From Mesorhizobium amorphae CCNWGS0123 (GTDB taxonomy: Bacteria > Pseudomonadota > Alphaproteobacteria > Rhizobiales > Rhizobiaceae): a stretch of DNA of 64,000 bases. This document shows positions 62,089 through 64,000 of this stretch, piece by piece. The notes under the pieces were generated by a model. That model was not told the DNA's origin. It made no database searches and saw only the letters and a list, made by a program, of their open reading frames with translations. The position numbers were made by a program, and so were the translations under genes. Numbering within the stretch: position 1 is the first letter of the stretch; every line of letters starts with the position of its first letter. Where the stretch lies: positions 3,470,001 through 3,534,000 of the forward strand of contig NZ_CP015318.1 of NCBI RefSeq assembly GCF_001686985.1, read 5' to 3'.

Positions 62089-64000
62089 TTAAGCGAGGCT
62101 GCCCTGCAGCACCTTCAGCCTGGCCTTCTTCGGGCTGCGCGCCATCAGCCATTCGCGCGCCTTGTCCTGCGGCATCGGGAAGGCGATGGAATAGCCCTGC
62201 ACCTGGTCGCAACCGATCGCCATCAGCGAGTCGAGCTCGGCTTCGGTCTCCGCGCCCTCGGCGACGATCGAGATGCCGAGGCCGCGCGCCAGCTCGGTGA
62301 TGGCACGCACGATCTTGGAGTTGTCGCCATTCTCGTTGATGTTCTGGACGAAGCGGCGGTCGATCTTCAGCCGGTCGATCTCGTTCGGGTTGACGTGGCT
62401 GAGCGAGGCATAGCCGGTGCCGAAATCGTCGAGTTCCAGATGCACGCCGGCGGCGCGGATGTGCCTGAGCTTCGCGGCGATGCCCGTCTTTTCGTCGTCG
62501 AGGATGACGGATTCGACGATTTCAAGCGACAGCTTCTGTGGCGCCAGGCCGGCCTTCTCCAGCGTATCGAACAGGAACTTGTCGAAGTCCGGCTCGCGCA
62601 ACTCGGTGCCGGAGACGTTGACGGCGAGCCGCCCGAAGGCGATGCCGGCGCGGTCCCATTCGGCCGCTTCGTTGATTGCCTTGCCAATGACGATGCGGCC
62701 GATCTCGGGCATGAAACCGCATTTCTCGGCGACCGGAATGAATTCACCCGGCGAGATCATGCCGCGATCGGCGTGCTTCCAGCGCACCAGCGCCTCGATG
62801 CCGCTGATCGTGCCGTTGGTCAGCGACACCTGAGGCTGGAAATAGACCTCGAAGGCCTTGTCGGCGATGGCCGTGCGGATGTCGTGCTCGAGCTGCTTGC
62901 GGTAGTCGAGTTCGCGCCTGAGTTCCTCGGAGAAGAACGAGAAGTTGCCGCCGCCGAGCTTCTTGGCGGAGTAAAGCGCCAGATCGGCATGGACCAGCAG
63001 GTCCTCGGCATTGTCGGCGTCGACGGGATAGACGGCAATGCCGCCGCTGGCGCCCGGCAGGATGGTCGTGCCCTGGAAGACGATCGGCTCGTTGATCTGC
63101 TCCAGGATGCGCCTGCCCAGCATATGGATGTCCTCGGTGCTGCCGGCGCCGTTGAGGATCATCACGAACTCGTCGCCGCCGAGGCGCGCGCACAGATCCG
63201 ATGCCCGGCAGGAATCGCGCATGCGCTGTGCGGTGACCACCAGCACATAGTCGCCGGCGGCGTGGCCGAGCGTGTCGTTGATCTGCTTGAAGCGGTCGAG
63301 GTCGAGCTGGATCACGGCCAGCCGCTCGCGCCGGCGATGCGCGCCCTTGATCAGCGTGTCGAAATGGTCGGTGAGAAAAGTGCGGTTGTGCAGGCCGGTC
63401 AGCCCGTCATGCACGGCGATGAAGGCCATCGAGTTGCGCGCGTCGACCAGCTCACGCGTCTTGCGCAGGATGGCGTTCGACATCGGCCGGAAGATGAACA
63501 GCGCCACCAGCACGATGACGCCGATGGTAGCGAAGAACAGGGTGCGGTGAAGATCGAGCAGCTGTCCCGAGCGCTCGTTGGCATAGGCGCTGATACGCTG
63601 GCCAAGTGCCGCATAGCCCGACAGCGTGGCATTGGCGACGGAGGCGTCGAGATTGACGCGCTCGGCACTGCCCTTATAGCCCTCGCCGCCGATTGCCAGC
63701 CTCGATTCGAAGGATGAGATCAGGCGTTCGCCGTTGGCGATCAGCCCGACCGAGAAATAGTCTAGGTGGAAGGGTTTGGCGAACAGCACATTCTCGATCG
63801 ATTTCGGATCGAGCCGTGCCGGCGACGTCGGATCGGCGCCCGTCTGGTCGAGCAGGAGGTCGTAATTCGTCTCGAACTCGGCGGTCGCCTGCTTGAGCGC
63901 GGCAACCAGGGCCGGTTGCTTGTCGCGCGTAGCAGCGCCCGTTGCACCGGCAAGGAAGACGATGCGCTGCGACAGGGCCTTCTGCGTGCTGACGATGTTG
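62089..64000 (-). CDS. GGDEF-EAL diguanylate cyclase/phosphodiesterase (5' end beyond window)
   Basis: At least 637 residues; the frame is open to the right edge. The N-terminal part is a periplasmic helical sensor (visible NIVSTQKALSQRIVFLAG, resembling the PilJ/NarX-type sensor) followed by a membrane helix (TLFFATIGVIVLVALFIF). The cyclase domain has an intact GGDEF in LCARLGGDEF and the EAL domain has EALVRWKH, DDFGTGYASLSHV and EGAETEAELD, so both activities could be present. It makes or breaks c-di-GMP, probably relevant to motility and polysaccharide. The ligand of the sensor is unknown. Confidence 0.93.
   Translation of the reverse strand, partial: NIVSTQKALSQRIVFLAGATGAATRDKQPALVAALKQATAEFETNYDLLLDQTGADPTSPARLDPKSIENVLFAKPFHLDYFSVGLIANGERLISSFESRLAIGGEGYKGSAERVNLDASVANATLSGYAALGQRISAYANERSGQLLDLHRTLFFATIGVIVLVALFIFRPMSNAILRKTRELVDARNSMAFIAVHDGLTGLHNRTFLTDHFDTLIKGAHRRRERLAVIQLDLDRFKQINDTLGHAAGDYVLVVTAQRMRDSCRASDLCARLGGDEFVMILNGAGSTEDIHMLGRRILEQINEPIVFQGTTILPGASGGIAVYPVDADNAEDLLVHADLALYSAKKLGGGNFSFFSEELRRELDYRKQLEHDIRTAIADKAFEVYFQPQVSLTNGTISGIEALVRWKHADRGMISPGEFIPVAEKCGFMPEIGRIVIGKAINEAAEWDRAGIAFGRLAVNVSGTELREPDFDKFLFDTLEKAGLAPQKLSLEIVESVILDDEKTGIAAKLRHIRAAGVHLELDDFGTGYASLSHVNPNEIDRLKIDRRFVQNINENGDNSKIVRAITELARGLGISIVAEGAETEAELDSLMAIGCDQVQGYSIAFPMPQDKAREWLMARSPKKARLKVLQGSLA

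Overview
The window looks like chromosome of a Mesorhizobium-type alphaproteobacterium (Hyphomicrobiales). The basis is high G+C with strong third-position bias, a RIME-like rhizobial palindrome at about 20.69-20.86 kb, the waaA-lpxK-DUF2093 and mutL neighbourhood typical of this order, an alphaproteobacterial efp/epmA pair, and a StcD-type N-methylproline demethylase like the one rhizobia use on stachydrine. This is inference from gene content; there is no rRNA or other taxonomic marker. I saw no rRNA, tRNA, transposase, integrase or CRISPR array.

0-14.6 kb: signalling and envelope. A hybrid sensor kinase (cut by the window edge) faces an OmpR-type regulator. After a tandem-duplicated outer-membrane barrel comes a 5TM-LytS-type hybrid kinase with two receivers, two single-receiver proteins, then a TPR/YaiO-type barrel protein, a HEAT-repeat membrane protein and a processive GT2 glycosyltransferase. 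Together these resemble a synthase-dependent polysaccharide export locus wired to a phosphorelay. A small Hpt gene nearby has a proper ribosome site but an ATC where the start codon should be. A PAP2/haloperoxidase-like gene sits between that hpt and a 51-bp second copy of its 3' end.

14.6-18.0 kb: an accessory island of lower G+C. It holds a proteasome-fold Ntn-hydrolase-like protein, a ParB-like protein split by a -1 shift exactly at a GGGAAAA heptamer, and a divergent protein with a HEPN-like RX4H motif. No described system that I know matches this set.

18.0-24.7 kb: a LacI-type regulator with two identical candidate operators, a carbohydrate ABC transporter without its own ATPase, and a GH127 beta-L-arabinofuranosidase, which suggests use of plant arabinofuranosides. 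24.7-31.0 kb: phospholipase D-type cardiolipin synthase with an EEP phosphatase, a DUF1194 protein, a DMT transporter and a SARP-TPR regulator. 31.1-32.9 kb: elongation factor P and its lysyltransferase EpmA, divergent. 32.9-40.2 kb: a PotABCD-type transporter divergent from a MocR regulator and a DadA-like amine oxidase.

40.4-50.7 kb: conserved housekeeping genes: TldD/PmbA protease subunit, IMPase-family phosphatase, DUF4170, DUF374 acyltransferase, waaA, lpxK, DUF2093, a LysR/DMT pair, an adenylate-kinase-like NTPase and mutL.

50.8-60.9 kb: the metabolic highlight. A LysR regulator faces mttB (no pyrrolysine codon), a family-5 solute-binding protein, a corrinoid protein, and a hydroxyproline-betaine-epimerase-like enolase-superfamily enzyme. 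A StcD-type N-methylproline demethylase follows after two small exported proteins and queF. Together they suggest proline betaine/hydroxyproline betaine catabolism in which corrinoid methyl transfer replaces the usual Rieske demethylase. 61.0-64.0 kb: a MarR/membrane-protein pair and a GGDEF-EAL protein cut by the right edge.
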